Positions 8,573-16,397 of a DNA stretch of 44,609 nt are shown in pieces. Where the stretch lies: the NCBI GenBank assembly GCA_018266215.1, contig JAFEAV010000053.1, positions 1 to 44,609 on the forward strand, written 5' to 3'. Under the pieces are notes generated by a model. That model had not been told where the DNA came from and searched no databases. It worked only from the letters and a program-made list of their open reading frames with translations. Source of the stretch: Cyanobacteria bacterium SZAS LIN-3 (GTDB taxonomy: Bacteria > Cyanobacteriota > Vampirovibrionia > Obscuribacterales > Obscuribacteraceae). How positions within the stretch are numbered: position 1 is the stretch's first letter; each line of letters begins with the position of its first letter. The position numbers and the translations under genes were made by a program.

Positions 8573-8893
8573 ACTGCAAGTCCTTCTCCCAGCAGTCAGC
8601 CATTGAACGTTTGATCCCGTAGCGCAGGCGCGAGTAGTACAAATCAGGCCGTCACAGGAGCGGCGATGATTTGCTTGTATCGGTCGAGCGGGGAGTGTTG
8701 GGTAGGCCGAGATTTTTGTTTTTGTTTGAAAGTAAAAAGAAGACTCCCAAACCTAACCCAATGGGCAGTCTGGGGTTTCAGCTGGGAGGTTCAATCTAAC
8801 TAAGATTGCGCGCTGTCATAGATTTATATGGGCGCTGCGGGGCAGGTCACACCTTGTTAGCTCTGGCGCGGCTCGCACACCATGAAAACCGCT
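8573..8893. other. Intergenic region between deacetylase and M20 genes
   Basis: This 321-base stretch has no credible gene. It contains the hairpin at 8744-8788, which probably ends transcription of the M20 gene, and it should contain the promoter of the deacetylase-like gene. I could not pick a confident -35/-10 pair. Confidence 0.4.
8729..8788 (-). terminator. Probable terminator of the M20 amidohydrolase gene
   Basis: CTCCCA (8744-8749) pairs with TGGGAG (8783-8788), with further pairing AAACC/GGTTT inside. On the minus strand the stem is followed by the T-rich TCTTCTTTTTACTTT. Confidence 0.6.
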
Positions 8894-10108
8894 CTATTTG
8901 GCCAGGTCTTCAAGGGCCAGCAGGGCGCACTCGGCTAGCATTGCCGCGCCCAGGGGCAGGGCGCGCTCGTCAATATCAAATTGCGGCGTATGGATGGCGC
9001 GGCTGGGGCCTTCCATCTCCACGCCCAGGACGATGAAGCAACTTTTGATTTTCTCGCAGTAGAAGCTGAAGTCTTCGGCGCCCATTTGCAGGGTCGGCTC
9101 AAAAACGGCTTTGTCCCCCAGTACTCTGTCGGCGGCCTTAGAGGCGATGGCCACCATGGCGGGATCGTTTATCAGCGCCGGGTTTTCGTTGATATAAGTC
9201 ATTTCAAAACTGCCGCCCATGGGCTCTACGATGCTTACTGCCCGGCTGAGCTCGGCCTTGATCATGTCCGAGAGGGCCGGGTCGAAATAGCGCACCGTGC
9301 CGCAAATATCCACTTCGTCGGAGACGATATTGGGGCGGTAGGTGGAGCTTTTTATGCCGCCCAGGGTGAGCACGGCTGGGCTGAGGGCGGATTTGCGGCG
9401 TGAAACTATGGTCTGAATGGTCTGCACCACCTGTGATGCCAGTACGACGGCGTCCACGCCTTCCTGGGGATAGCCGCCGTGGCAGCCCTTGCCTTTGATT
9501 TTGATTTCAAAAGTATCGCAGGCAGCCAGCATCGCACCGCTCCGCAAACCGACAACGCCTACCGGCACCTGGGGAAATACATGCAGGCCAAAAAGACCAC
9601 TCAGGCCTTCAATAGCGCCATCCTGCATCATCAATGTGGCGCCGCTTTTGCCGTCGGCATTGGTTTGTTCTTCCGCCGGTTGAAACAAAAAGCGCACGCC
9701 GCCTTTTGGTTTTTTTGCGGGGTCCTGGAATATTTCTTTCAGAATCATGGCCGCACCCAGACCGCAGGCGGTGTGGGCGTCATGGCCGCAGGCGTGCATT
9801 ACGCCTTTGACTTTTGAGACGCAGGTATTGCCGGGATCTTCGTCGATTGGCAGGGCGTCCATATCGGCGCGAATACCAATAAAAGGAGCCTCGCCTATTT
9901 CGGCGGTCACGCCGGTGGCGCCAACTCCTGCTTTGACTCGATAACCCAGCTCGGTCATGGTTCTGGCGACCAGTTCGGCGGTTTTGCTTTCGTGGAAGCT
10001 GAGCTCGGGATGTTCATGGATAGCGCGGCGCAACTGGACGGTGCGCTCGGCAAATTTTTGCGCCAGGGCAAGCGTTGTGGCGGGCTCAAGGCTCTGAGCG
10101 CTCGGCAT
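8894..10108 (-). CDS. M20-family amidohydrolase (N-acyl amino acid/hippurate hydrolase-like)
   Basis: The 404-residue protein matches the M20D amidohydrolases: RAIHEHPELSFHE near the N-terminus, GIRADMDALP, the metal site HACGHDAH with its cysteine, QPAEE, the dimerisation-lid region around KGKGCHGGYP, and the C-terminal MGAEDFSFY. These enzymes hydrolyse N-acyl or N-benzoyl amino acids, or related amides such as conjugated indole acetate, in the cytoplasm. All metal ligands appear present. GAGAGG lies eight bases before the ATG. Exact substrate cannot be read from sequence. Confidence 0.9.
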   Translation of the reverse strand: MPSAQSLEPATTLALAQKFAERTVQLRRAIHEHPELSFHESKTAELVARTMTELGYRVKAGVGATGVTAEIGEAPFIGIRADMDALPIDEDPGNTCVSKVKGVMHACGHDAHTACGLGAAMILKEIFQDPAKKPKGGVRFLFQPAEEQTNADGKSGATLMMQDGAIEGLSGLFGLHVFPQVPVGVVGLRSGAMLAACDTFEIKIKGKGCHGGYPQEGVDAVVLASQVVQTIQTIVSRRKSALSPAVLTLGGIKSSTYRPNIVSDEVDICGTVRYFDPALSDMIKAELSRAVSIVEPMGGSFEMTYINENPALINDPAMVAIASKAADRVLGDKAVFEPTLQMGAEDFSFYCEKIKSCFIVLGVEMEGPSRAIHTPQFDIDERALPLGAAMLAECALLALEDLAK

Positions 10109-10166
10109 GATGTTGGCCTCTCAAGGGACGGGGCGGTCGCGGAGGAGGATCATAGCAGAGCGGCTC

Positions 10167-10478
10167 TTACTTTCCGTCGCTCTCAAATTTTTTAAGTTCA
10201 ACCAGTTTGCCGTCGTCGATCGAGGGATCTAGCGGAGGAGTGGCCCGGTAGTAGGGTTCGGCGCCGTTGGCGTCGTAGGCTGGATAATTCCCCCCGAAGC
10301 AGCAGCCTGTGCTTATTCTGGTCGTCCAGGCGCTGGTCCCTCGCGCCTCCGCTTTCCGCGCAGCCGCCGCAACTTCATTTGACCAGATGGCCAGGGCTGC
10401 GGCAAAGACCAGGCTTCCGGCCAGAAGCAAGGCAGAAATATTAGCTCGCGCCAGCAAGACAGACACCCCGGAAATCAT
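10167..10478 (-). CDS. Small membrane-anchored protein of unknown function
   Basis: The 103-residue product has one N-terminal hydrophobic segment (about residues 10-32), then a region with STGCCFGGNYPAYDANG and an acidic C-terminus. The ATG is preceded only by a weak GAGAAAAG. It lies 58 bases upstream of the M20 gene on the same strand and may share its transcript. I do not recognise the family. Confidence that it is a real gene comes from the clear anchor plus soluble-tail layout. Confidence 0.55.
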   Translation of the reverse strand: MISGVSVLLARANISALLLAGSLVFAAALAIWSNEVAAAARKAEARGTSAWTTRISTGCCFGGNYPAYDANGAEPYYRATPPLDPSIDDGKLVELKKFESDGK

Positions 10479-10508
10479 CTTTTCTCAGCCCTGATTCCAT
10501 CCTAGCGC

Positions 10509-10546
10509 AAAAAGGAAGCCCGGAGCTTGTTCAAGTACTCCGGGCT
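10509..10546 (-). terminator. Rho-independent terminator of the repetitive-protein gene
   Basis: AGCCCGGAG (10517-10525) pairs with CTCCGGGCT (10538-10546), and on the minus strand the stem is followed by TCCTTTTTG. It lies 25 bases past the stop of the gene at 10572. Confidence 0.88.
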
Positions 10547-10571
10547 GCCAGCGATTTTCTTGCGGGATGAT

Positions 10572-11573
10572 TTAGTTGCCTGCCTCGCTGCCATTGGAGC
10601 CGTTTCCATCGGTGCCGTGGGTGATGGTGCGGGTGATCTGTCCATTGTCGTCAGTCACCTGTTTCTCACGATCATAGGGTTTGCCGCCGGCGGTTGCGCC
10701 TTGATTTGAGACTGTTTTAGTCCAGTCACCTTTGGTGCCGCTGGTGGATTTGTTGTAATCGAAGCTGCCGCCGTTACCTGTTGTGCCTGTGTCCTGCACG
10801 GTCTTTGTGTACTGGCCGTTGTTGTTTGAGGCTGTCTTGCTGTAATTGCTCGTGCCGCCATTGGGGCCTGTGCCCTGGCCGGTTACGTTCTTTGTCCAAT
10901 CACCCTTACCGCCGGAGACAGTCTTGTCGAAGTCATAGTTTCCACCTCTGGCTGTTGTACCTTCACCTGATGCTGTTTTTGTCCAGTCTCCTTTGCTTCC
11001 GGTTGTGGTGCTGTTGCTTTCGATCGTCCCACCCTTGGCGGTGGTGCCCTCTTTACTGGATGTTTTTGTCCAGTCACCTTTGCTGCCGCTTACCGTGTTG
11101 TTGCTGGTGTAGGTGCCGCCGTTTTTGGTCGTGTGTGTTGTTGATGTGGTGTAGCTGTGGACATTGTTGGCCGAGCCGGTGGCGATGCTGCCACCGCCGG
11201 TGCTACTGGATGAGCCGGCCTGTGCCTGTTTCATGCCCTGGCCCATGCCTTGACCCATACCCTGGCTAGAACCCCGGCCCATACCCTGCCCCATGCCGTG
11301 GCCCATGCCGTGGCCCATTCCCTGACCCATGCCCTGGCCATTGCCGAATCTGGCGCGCAGGGCAGCCATTCTTCCCTGGCCCATTCCCTGGCCCATGCCC
11401 TGACCGAGGCCCTGGCCCAGTCCTTGCCCCATTCTTTGGCCCAGTCCACCGCCATGGAATCTTCCCCCGCCGCCGCCGCGACCGCCGCCACGGGCTTGCG
11501 CCTCGCTGTCCGTTGCCAGAACTCCGGCGACGACCACGGCCGCCAGCAATACTTTGACCTGTTTTCTGTTCAT
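10572..11573 (-). CDS. Exported repetitive protein: GMGQ block plus six 29-residue GDWTK repeats
   Basis: The 333-residue product starts at the ATG giving MNRKQVKVLLAAVVVAGVLATDSEAQA, a clear signal peptide; an in-frame ATG 63 bases earlier would spoil it. After a Gly/Arg-rich segment comes a block of about 20 GMGQ-type tetrapeptides (roughly residues 40-105), then a Ser/Thr-rich spacer. Six tandem 29-residue repeats follow (about residues 148-321), each with GG, a K-T-x-S-G core and GDWTKT. Such low-complexity repeats suggest a surface or matrix protein, but no function is established. A palindrome 82 bases upstream, shared with the neighbouring two-component operon promoter, suggests control by that regulator. 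Confidence 0.78.
   Translation of the reverse strand: MNRKQVKVLLAAVVVAGVLATDSEAQARGGGRGGGGGRFHGGGLGQRMGQGLGQGLGQGMGQGMGQGRMAALRARFGNGQGMGQGMGHGMGHGMGQGMGRGSSQGMGQGMGQGMKQAQAGSSSSTGGGSIATGSANNVHSYTTSTTHTTKNGGTYTSNNTVSGSKGDWTKTSSKEGTTAKGGTIESNSTTTGSKGDWTKTASGEGTTARGGNYDFDKTVSGGKGDWTKNVTGQGTGPNGGTSNYSKTASNNNGQYTKTVQDTGTTGNGGSFDYNKSTSGTKGDWTKTVSNQGATAGGKPYDREKQVTDDNGQITRTITHGTDGNGSNGSEAGN
10611..11132 (-). repeat. Six 87-bp tandem coding repeats
   Basis: The DNA encodes six 29-residue units with consensus features TTxxGG, KTxSG and GDWTKT. The last unit is the most diverged (DDNGQITRT). Confidence 0.7.
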
Positions 11574-11654
11574 ATCATTCACCGGTTGTTGGGTTCTAGG
11601 ACAACTGTAGTTGGCTGAGGCTTGTAGTTCATCCACCTGTGGTCATGAATGCGA

Positions 11655-11672
11655 CCATGACCACGGTCATGG
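11655..11672. promoter_or_regulatory. Palindromic operator candidate upstream of the repetitive-protein gene
   Basis: CCATGACCACGGTCATGG is a perfect 8-bp inverted repeat with a 2-bp spacer. A further half site GGTCATG lies at 11641-11647. It overlaps the stop codon of the response regulator gene and lies 82 bases before the ATG of the repetitive protein. A near-identical palindrome precedes the kinase gene. Confidence 0.6.
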
Positions 11673-12311
11673 TGTCAGCTCCTCCTGGGCGATCATTGCT
11701 GCTTGAATGCGGTCCCTGGCGCCAATTTGAGCAAAAATGTGAGAGACGTGATTTTTGACCGTGCCCTCGGCGATGTTTAGATAGGATGCAATCTCTTTAT
11801 TGTTTTTGCCCTGGCCGATCAGTCTCAGCACTTCGATTTCTCTGTTTGTGAGGAGCTTTTGCAGATTGAGCTTGCTGCTCGGCAGTTTGGCTTGACTGAG
11901 GTATGAAGCCACCTTCCCGGCTACGGTCGGGCAGAGTAATGTGCTGCCGTCGTGCACCGCGCGCACGGCCGAGGCAATCTGATCCGAGGGCGTGTCTTTC
12001 AGCAGATAGCCGTTAGCCCCGTTGGAGAGCGCCTGGACTACCAGTTCATCGTCATCGAAGGTGGTCAGGATCAGGACCTTGATGCCCCGCTTCAGGGCCA
12101 GTATTTTTGCTGTCGCTTCAATGCCGTTCAAGACCGGCATACGAATGTCCATCAGCACCACATCGGGGGCAAAGTCTCTGGCCATGGCCACAGCCTCCTC
12201 GCCATGCGCGGCCTCGCCCACTATTTGAAAGTCGTTCTGAAATCGCAATAGATTGGCAATGCCGTGGCGCACCATTTCCTGATCGTCGGCCACGAGTATT
12301 TTGATTGCCAT
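11667..12311 (-). CDS. NarL/LuxR-family response regulator
   Basis: The product of about 214 residues starts at MAIKILVADDQE, seven bases after the stop of the kinase gene; longer in-frame starts lie inside the kinase gene and add no domain. The receiver domain (residues 1-120) has the acidic pair DD, the phosphoacceptor aspartate in DVVLMDIRMP, the threonine in ILTTF and the lysine in LLKD. The C-terminal LuxR-type helix-turn-helix (about residues 150-205) reads LTNREIEVLRLIGQGKNNKEIASYL. It is expected to be phosphorylated by the adjacent kinase and to bind DNA as a dimer, which fits the flanking palindromes. Confidence 0.93.
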   Translation of the reverse strand: MAIKILVADDQEMVRHGIANLLRFQNDFQIVGEAAHGEEAVAMARDFAPDVVLMDIRMPVLNGIEATAKILALKRGIKVLILTTFDDDELVVQALSNGANGYLLKDTPSDQIASAVRAVHDGSTLLCPTVAGKVASYLSQAKLPSSKLNLQKLLTNREIEVLRLIGQGKNNKEIASYLNIAEGTVKNHVSHIFAQIGARDRIQAAMIAQEELTP

Positions 12312-12318
12312 CGCCGTC

Positions 12319-13479
12319 CTATGTCGGTAAACTGACCAGCACTTCGGTGCCCTGACCCGGTAGGCTTTTGATTTTAAGGGTGCCGCCCAGGGATGCGACG
12401 CGTTCATGCATACCCCTTATACCCAGGCCCTCGGCATCGTCCGCACTCTGGAAGCCGCGGCCGTTATCCGTCACCAGCAGTTCGGCCTTGCCCGCCCCCG
12501 AGGCCAGACGGATTTTCACAATCGAGGCCGAGGCGTGTTTCTGAATATTGGTCAGACACTCTTTGACGATTAAAAGCAGGTTGTGACGGGCGGACGTCGA
12601 TAGCGCCGTTTCATCGATGTCGATTTCAAAAGCTATCTGGCGCTGCTCTTTGATGCGTTGCGCCAGCGAGTCCACCGCATCGGCCAGATTGATGTCTTCT
12701 TCCTTTATTGTTTTAAGCGACCGCCGCAATTCGGTCAGGGCGCCGCTGGCTATCTTGCGCGATAGCTCCAGCGACTGTCTGGCTTCCTCCTTGCGCTCTC
12801 CCTCCAGTTGTTTGCTGGTCAGCTCCAGCTGAATGTTGAGCGAAGTCAGGCTGTGACCGACTCCATCGTGTATATCGCGCACTATGCGGCCGCGTTCAAC
12901 CGCCACCGCCATGTCTTCAATCTCTTTGGTCAGGCGGTCTGCTCTGGCTCGGCTGGCCTGCTCCGCCAGTATCGCGCGCGTGAAGAGGATGACCGCGACA
13001 AAAACGACGCCGGCGATTATTTGCGATTCGACAAAATTGATTGTCAGAAAAATCGGCCCGTCATGAATAATCGAATGCAGGTGCGACTTATAGAAGTACA
13101 CCGAGATCAGATGCGCGCCCGCGTGTCCCAGGAAAAAGAATGTGGACAGCGCGATAGTGGTTTTCAGATTGTTCAGCAGGGCCGCTTTAACCACAAGTAA
13201 AAAGAAAACCAGACCGTAGAGGCGAAAAGTGCCTGTGGCTGTGGCTATCATGTACAGCGTGCCCTGCGCCAAATAGAGGGCGATAAGTTTTTTGTTGTCC
13301 CCTCTGGTCGGCCCGACGGCTATCAGACCGGCGGCCAGAGCCATACAGGCAATGGAGGTCTTGTAATAGATGTCGTCCAGGCCATTGCCCCACATCCATG
13401 CCAGCTGGCAGACCGCAGTGATAGCCTGGGTCAGCCACTCTGCCTGTCGGATGCGTTTGAGGATTGCGTTTGTATCCAC
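12319..13479 (-). CDS. Membrane sensor histidine kinase, HisKA_3 type
   Basis: The 386-residue protein has six or so hydrophobic segments in residues 15-180 and no large extracytoplasmic domain. A coiled stretch, the HisKA_3 dimerisation motif ERGRIVRDIHDGVGHSLTSL with its phosphorylatable histidine, and a HATPase domain follow (N box LLLIVKECLTNIQKHA, G1 box VTDNGRGF, G2 box GLGIRGMHERV). It belongs to the NarX/DesK class that pairs with NarL-type regulators, here the next gene. Translation starts at GTG (13479), downstream of a GATAAT -10 box at 13509-13514. The signal is unknown; the membrane-embedded sensor suggests a lipid, membrane or intramembrane stimulus. Confidence 0.93.
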   Translation of the reverse strand: MDTNAILKRIRQAEWLTQAITAVCQLAWMWGNGLDDIYYKTSIACMALAAGLIAVGPTRGDNKKLIALYLAQGTLYMIATATGTFRLYGLVFFLLVVKAALLNNLKTTIALSTFFFLGHAGAHLISVYFYKSHLHSIIHDGPIFLTINFVESQIIAGVVFVAVILFTRAILAEQASRARADRLTKEIEDMAVAVERGRIVRDIHDGVGHSLTSLNIQLELTSKQLEGERKEEARQSLELSRKIASGALTELRRSLKTIKEEDINLADAVDSLAQRIKEQRQIAFEIDIDETALSTSARHNLLLIVKECLTNIQKHASASIVKIRLASGAGKAELLVTDNGRGFQSADDAEGLGIRGMHERVASLGGTLKIKSLPGQGTEVLVSLPT

Positions 13480-13508
13480 GGGTGCTACCTGAACACTGCA
13501 TCCCTCAT

Positions 13509-13550
13509 ATTATCAGGCCGGCAAAATCGCACCCGTGACCGTGGTCATGG
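13509..13550 (-). promoter_or_regulatory. Kinase-operon promoter with palindromic operator
   Basis: On the minus strand, GATAAT (13509-13514) is a good -10 box. The position of a -35 box, 17 bases further up, is occupied by the edge of the palindrome CCGTGACCGTGGTCATGG (13533-13550, one mismatch between arms). No consensus -35 is visible, which is typical of activator-dependent promoters. The palindrome matches 11655-11672, suggesting autoregulation by the encoded response regulator. Confidence 0.6.
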
Positions 13551-13578
13551 TTTGGCAATGCTTGTGGATTTTTCCGCT

Positions 13579-14085
13579 TCAGTCGTATTCCTTGCTGAAG
13601 ATCTCTTGAATCGTCTTGTTTACGGCGGTGCGACACTGGTTGCAGGCGCAGGGCGAGAGGGGGGAATGCGGGATGGCATTGAGGCGAGCCCTCACTCCCA
13701 GCACTCGCTTCGTAGTGACCTTCTCGCACTTTTCACAATTGCAGGCAGGCGATTCGCAATGTGTTTTTGATTTGCGTCTGGCTACTTCGGCTTCGACCTC
13801 TTCAATGGTTATGCCATTGACTTGCATCGGGCCTTTGCATATCTCTTTCCAGGGCGCTCCGGCCACGGCCTGACGCACGATCACTTCCAGGACTTGTTGT
13901 CTGATGCCGCTGCCGTAAGGCGAGGAGAGCACGGCTATCGGTGCCGTGGCGCTGGCGGCTACGGCTGTTGTTGACGCTGCCGCCGCATAAGTACCGGCTT
14001 TTGCTCCGAGGCCGAGCGTCCGTGCGACACCGGCTCCGCACAGTGTCCCCAGCATCTGTAGAAATCTGCGACGTTCTGCGTCCAC
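13579..14085 (-). CDS. Cys-rich protein with twin-arginine signal
   Basis: The product of about 168 residues begins MDAERRRFLQMLGTLCGAG, matching the Tat consensus RRxFL followed by a hydrophobic Ala-rich stretch. The GTG at 14085 was chosen because GAGG lies eight bases before it; the GTG at 14094 lies inside that ribosome site. The C-terminal half has two cysteine clusters, CESPACNCEKC and CACNQC, spaced like a metal or Fe-S binding site. It lies immediately upstream of the two-component operon on the same strand. The family is not recognised; export of a folded, metal-loaded protein is the natural inference. Confidence 0.65.
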   Translation of the reverse strand: MDAERRRFLQMLGTLCGAGVARTLGLGAKAGTYAAAASTTAVAASATAPIAVLSSPYGSGIRQQVLEVIVRQAVAGAPWKEICKGPMQVNGITIEEVEAEVARRKSKTHCESPACNCEKCEKVTTKRVLGVRARLNAIPHSPLSPCACNQCRTAVNKTIQEIFSKEYD

Positions 14086-14267
14086 TGTCAGCACCTCACA
14101 TCAGGGCATTTCAACCGAGAGTTACCGTTGTCAAGAATATACCCGCGGGGCGTGAATTTGACCCGGGAAATCACTGATCTTGAGGCATTGGGGCGGGGGT
14201 TATTTGGTTTTATGATAAAAAGTAGTAGTGTTTGTTTTTTTTGAAACTGACGTAAAGCGCGGGGTGA

Positions 14268-14317
14268 AGAAAGAAAAGGCCGGAGCCTGAAAAGTTGTTA
14301 GCTTTTGCAGGCTCCGG
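14268..14317 (-). terminator. Rho-independent terminator of the small membrane protein gene
   Basis: CCGGAGCCTG (14280-14289) pairs with CAGGCTCCGG (14308-14317), extended inward by AAAAG/CTTTT. On the minus strand the stem is followed by CCTTTTCTTTCTTC. Confidence 0.82.
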
Positions 14318-14337
14318 GTGACTGGGTAAATCAGCGC

Positions 14338-14616
14338 TTACTTGTTGTCGTTGCGGTCCTGGTCGTCCTTCTTGTCGGAAGGGCGATCATCGTCGCGGCG
14401 GCGCTTGTTCAGGTCGTCGAACATGTCGATGACACCGTGGGCGATGACACCGCAGATGAACCAGAGAACGAAGAAGTCCACGATCATCTGGCCGAGGAAG
14501 GTGCCGATCGGAGTGTGATCGCCGAAGGACATGATCAGGGAGATCGGGAAAACAAAGCACATGAGCCAGAAGGCGAACAAAAGTCCACCCATAGCGGCGC
14601 GGGAAAATTTTGACAT
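14338..14616 (-). CDS. Small two-helix membrane protein
   Basis: The 92-residue product (MSKFSRAAMGGLLFAF...) has two hydrophobic helices (about residues 9-31 and 40-64) and a highly charged Arg/Asp/Lys tail (NKRRRDDDRPSDKKDD). The start is set by AGAGG ahead of this ATG; an ATG 63 bases earlier adds a non-hydrophobic stretch. It stands alone, with its own strong terminator. The family is unknown. Confidence 0.65.
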   Translation of the reverse strand: MSKFSRAAMGGLLFAFWLMCFVFPISLIMSFGDHTPIGTFLGQMIVDFFVLWFICGVIAHGVIDMFDDLNKRRRDDDRPSDKKDDQDRNDNK

Positions 14617-15384
14617 GGTTACCTCTTGCAGGCGAATACTGCCAAGTTGATGAGTTGATCTCAGCCTGTTCCGATACAAATCTCCGGGGCGTTTGACAGC
14701 TGTGCTTCGTTGAGAGCACGTGGAGCCCGGGGGAAAGAGTAAAGATCAGGCGCTAGATCAGAGTTCTAAAGAAAAGAGACCGTAAGAGTTTAGTTGGGAG
14801 GTTTGAGCTTTAATGCTATGAGTTCTGGTTTTAAAGAAACAAGCGGCAGTTCCGGTTGCTAGCACTAGCCGCGCGCTTTCTAAATGGGCAAATTTTGGGC
14901 TAAACCTCTTGGCTTCCCTGCGATTTTTGATCTTTGACATGGCTGATAGTGGCTGCAGTGGTGTCATTGGGCGATTGACAATTGTTGTCAGGAATTCGTC
15001 GGCTCGCTGATCCGGAGCTAATATTCGAACTTTTTGTGCCGGTAATTTTCAAAAGTTGGGAACACCAGCCGGGCCGAAGCGTCCGTACAGATATTGCGCG
15101 GCTGGCGCAACTTTATTTTGCCCTGCAACTAGACAAGGACAAGCGAAAACTAAATCTCTCCGCCCCGGGCTCCTGTCAAGAGGTTTCGGGTATTGCGTAG
15201 CAGTATCGCCTCTGGTGGCGCTACATGGTGGATCAGAGATTGACAGTGGTATCGCGTGTGATGGTACTATCTTGCCGGCCATGCCATCGTCGCTGGTGTC
15301 TTTTTAAATTTGTGTGTGTTGTTTAAATCAACTTATGTTATTCTCTCGTTAGTCTTGGAGGCTTCGCCCCTAGAAGGAGCAACT
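14617..15384. other. Long intergenic region between divergent genes
   Basis: No ORF in this stretch of nearly 770 bases looks real; the best, a 69-codon minus-strand frame at 14758-14967, has no ribosome site and an odd composition. A GACAA/TTGTC inverted repeat lies at 14977-14989. TTGACA at 15240-15245 and TACTAT at 15265-15270 (19-base spacing) could be a promoter for the secreted protein at 15385. The rest is unexplained. Confidence 0.45.
15240..15270 (+). promoter_or_regulatory. Possible sigma-70 promoter of the secreted-protein gene
   Basis: TTGACA and TACTAT are separated by 19 bases, slightly longer than ideal. The implied start is about 105 bases before the ATG at 15385. Confidence 0.35.
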
Positions 15385-16113
15385 ATGAAACGCATTTCTC
15401 GAAACAGTATCGTCGCTGGTGCCCTTGTCCCCGTTATTTTGGGATTCAGCTCGATGCTCCCCGCAATGGCTCAGACCTACAATGGTCAGAACTTGCAAGG
15501 GCGTGTTACCTACGTACCGGTTGGCACCAATCTTGATGCCACTCTCACGAGTGCTATCGACAGCAGTGTGGCCAAACCCGGCGACATTTTCAACGCTAAG
15601 TTAAACTCACCCCTCTACCTGGGCAATGACCTTGTTTTGCCCGGTAATACCAACCTCGAAGGTCAGATCGTTTCGGCTGATAAAAGTGGACTTGGTGGCA
15701 AGAGTGGTGCCATGACATTGCGTCTGACCAGCGCCGTTACCACCGATGGCATTCGTTATCCGCTATCCGCCGTCGTTACAGCGCAACAGCCCAACGTCAA
15801 AATCGCTCAGGATAAGCAGGGCAACCTGAAGGGTCGCACCACTTCTTCGGCCGTCAAGTCCGGTGCCATCCGCACCGCAGCCTGGACTGCCGGTGGTACT
15901 CTGCTCGGTATCTGCTTCGCCCCGATTGTCGGTGGCGCTGTCGGAGCCGGAGCTATCGCCGGTGTTGCTACCGGTGGAGCAGTTGGACTGGGCAGCAACC
16001 TCTGGCGCAAGGGTAAGGATGTAAAAATCCCCAGCCAGACCAGATTGCAGTTCGCTCTCGATCAGCCGATGTCGCTTTCCAATAGCGTCGCCGGTAATGG
16101 ATCCATGCACTAA
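15385..16113 (+). CDS. Exported protein with glycine-rich hydrophobic segment
   Basis: The 242-residue product starts at MKRISRNSIVAG, with AAGGAG six bases before the ATG, and has a signal peptide cleaved near AMAQ (residue 30). The middle region (residues 35-140) is rich in short beta segments around KPGDIFNAKLNSPLYLGNDLVLPGNTNLEGQI. It resembles the small beta domain found in TrbI/VirB10-type proteins, which is a tentative comparison. A Gly/Ala-rich hydrophobic hairpin (about residues 175-212) follows, and could insert in a membrane. A strong terminator follows the gene. Function unknown; an envelope role is inferred. Confidence 0.75.
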   Translation: MKRISRNSIVAGALVPVILGFSSMLPAMAQTYNGQNLQGRVTYVPVGTNLDATLTSAIDSSVAKPGDIFNAKLNSPLYLGNDLVLPGNTNLEGQIVSADKSGLGGKSGAMTLRLTSAVTTDGIRYPLSAVVTAQQPNVKIAQDKQGNLKGRTTSSAVKSGAIRTAAWTAGGTLLGICFAPIVGGAVGAGAIAGVATGGAVGLGSNLWRKGKDVKIPSQTRLQFALDQPMSLSNSVAGNGSMH

Positions 16114-16155
16114 TCAGTGCAAAAGATCTGATCAGATAACCTAATCAATGATGGA

Positions 16156-16188
16156 AGCCGAGGTTAATGCCTCGGCTTTCTCTTTGAT
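16156..16188 (+). terminator. Rho-independent terminator of the secreted-protein gene
   Basis: AGCCGAGG (16156-16163) and CCTCGGCT (16170-16177) form an 8-bp stem with a TTAATG loop, followed by TTCTCTTTGATTT. Confidence 0.85.
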
Positions 16189-16298
16189 TTATAGGCAAGG
16201 TTCTCATTTAATCTAAAGCTCCGGATCCCGCGCCCGTCTATGTGCCCCTTTGTTGTCAAGAGATGACTCTGTCCTATAACAGTTTCGGGAGTATATAT

Positions 16299-16397
16299 AT
16301 GGGTATCTATAAAGCAGAGGTACCGGGGATAGCTCCGGTTGGCGTTTGGGAAACCCGTTGTCTTTCGTGGAGTCTTGCTAGCGGTGGAAGGGCTTGA
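16299..16397 (+). other. 32-codon leader ORF, or displaced true N-terminus of the large protein
   Basis: An ATG with an excellent ribosome site (GGGAG, 7-base spacing) opens a frame reading MGIYKAEVPGIAPVGVWETR and onward to a TGA at 16395. It overlaps the beginning of the 1215-codon frame in a different phase. The large frame has only TTG or GTG starts here and no comparable ribosome site. Either the short ORF couples translation into the large one, or a single indel separates the true start from its gene. Confidence 0.4.

Noticed and set aside
7643..8614. 323-codon plus-strand frame opposite the deacetylase-like gene
   Set aside because: The minus strand has all deacetylase motifs and a matching terminator.
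10611..11500. Possible CRISPR or non-coding tandem array
   Set aside because: The repeats keep a single reading frame with synonymous variation and encode a signal-peptide protein, and there are no unique spacers.
14758..14967. 69-codon minus-strand ORF in the long intergenic region
   Set aside because: No ribosome site, no motif and a composition unlike a protein.
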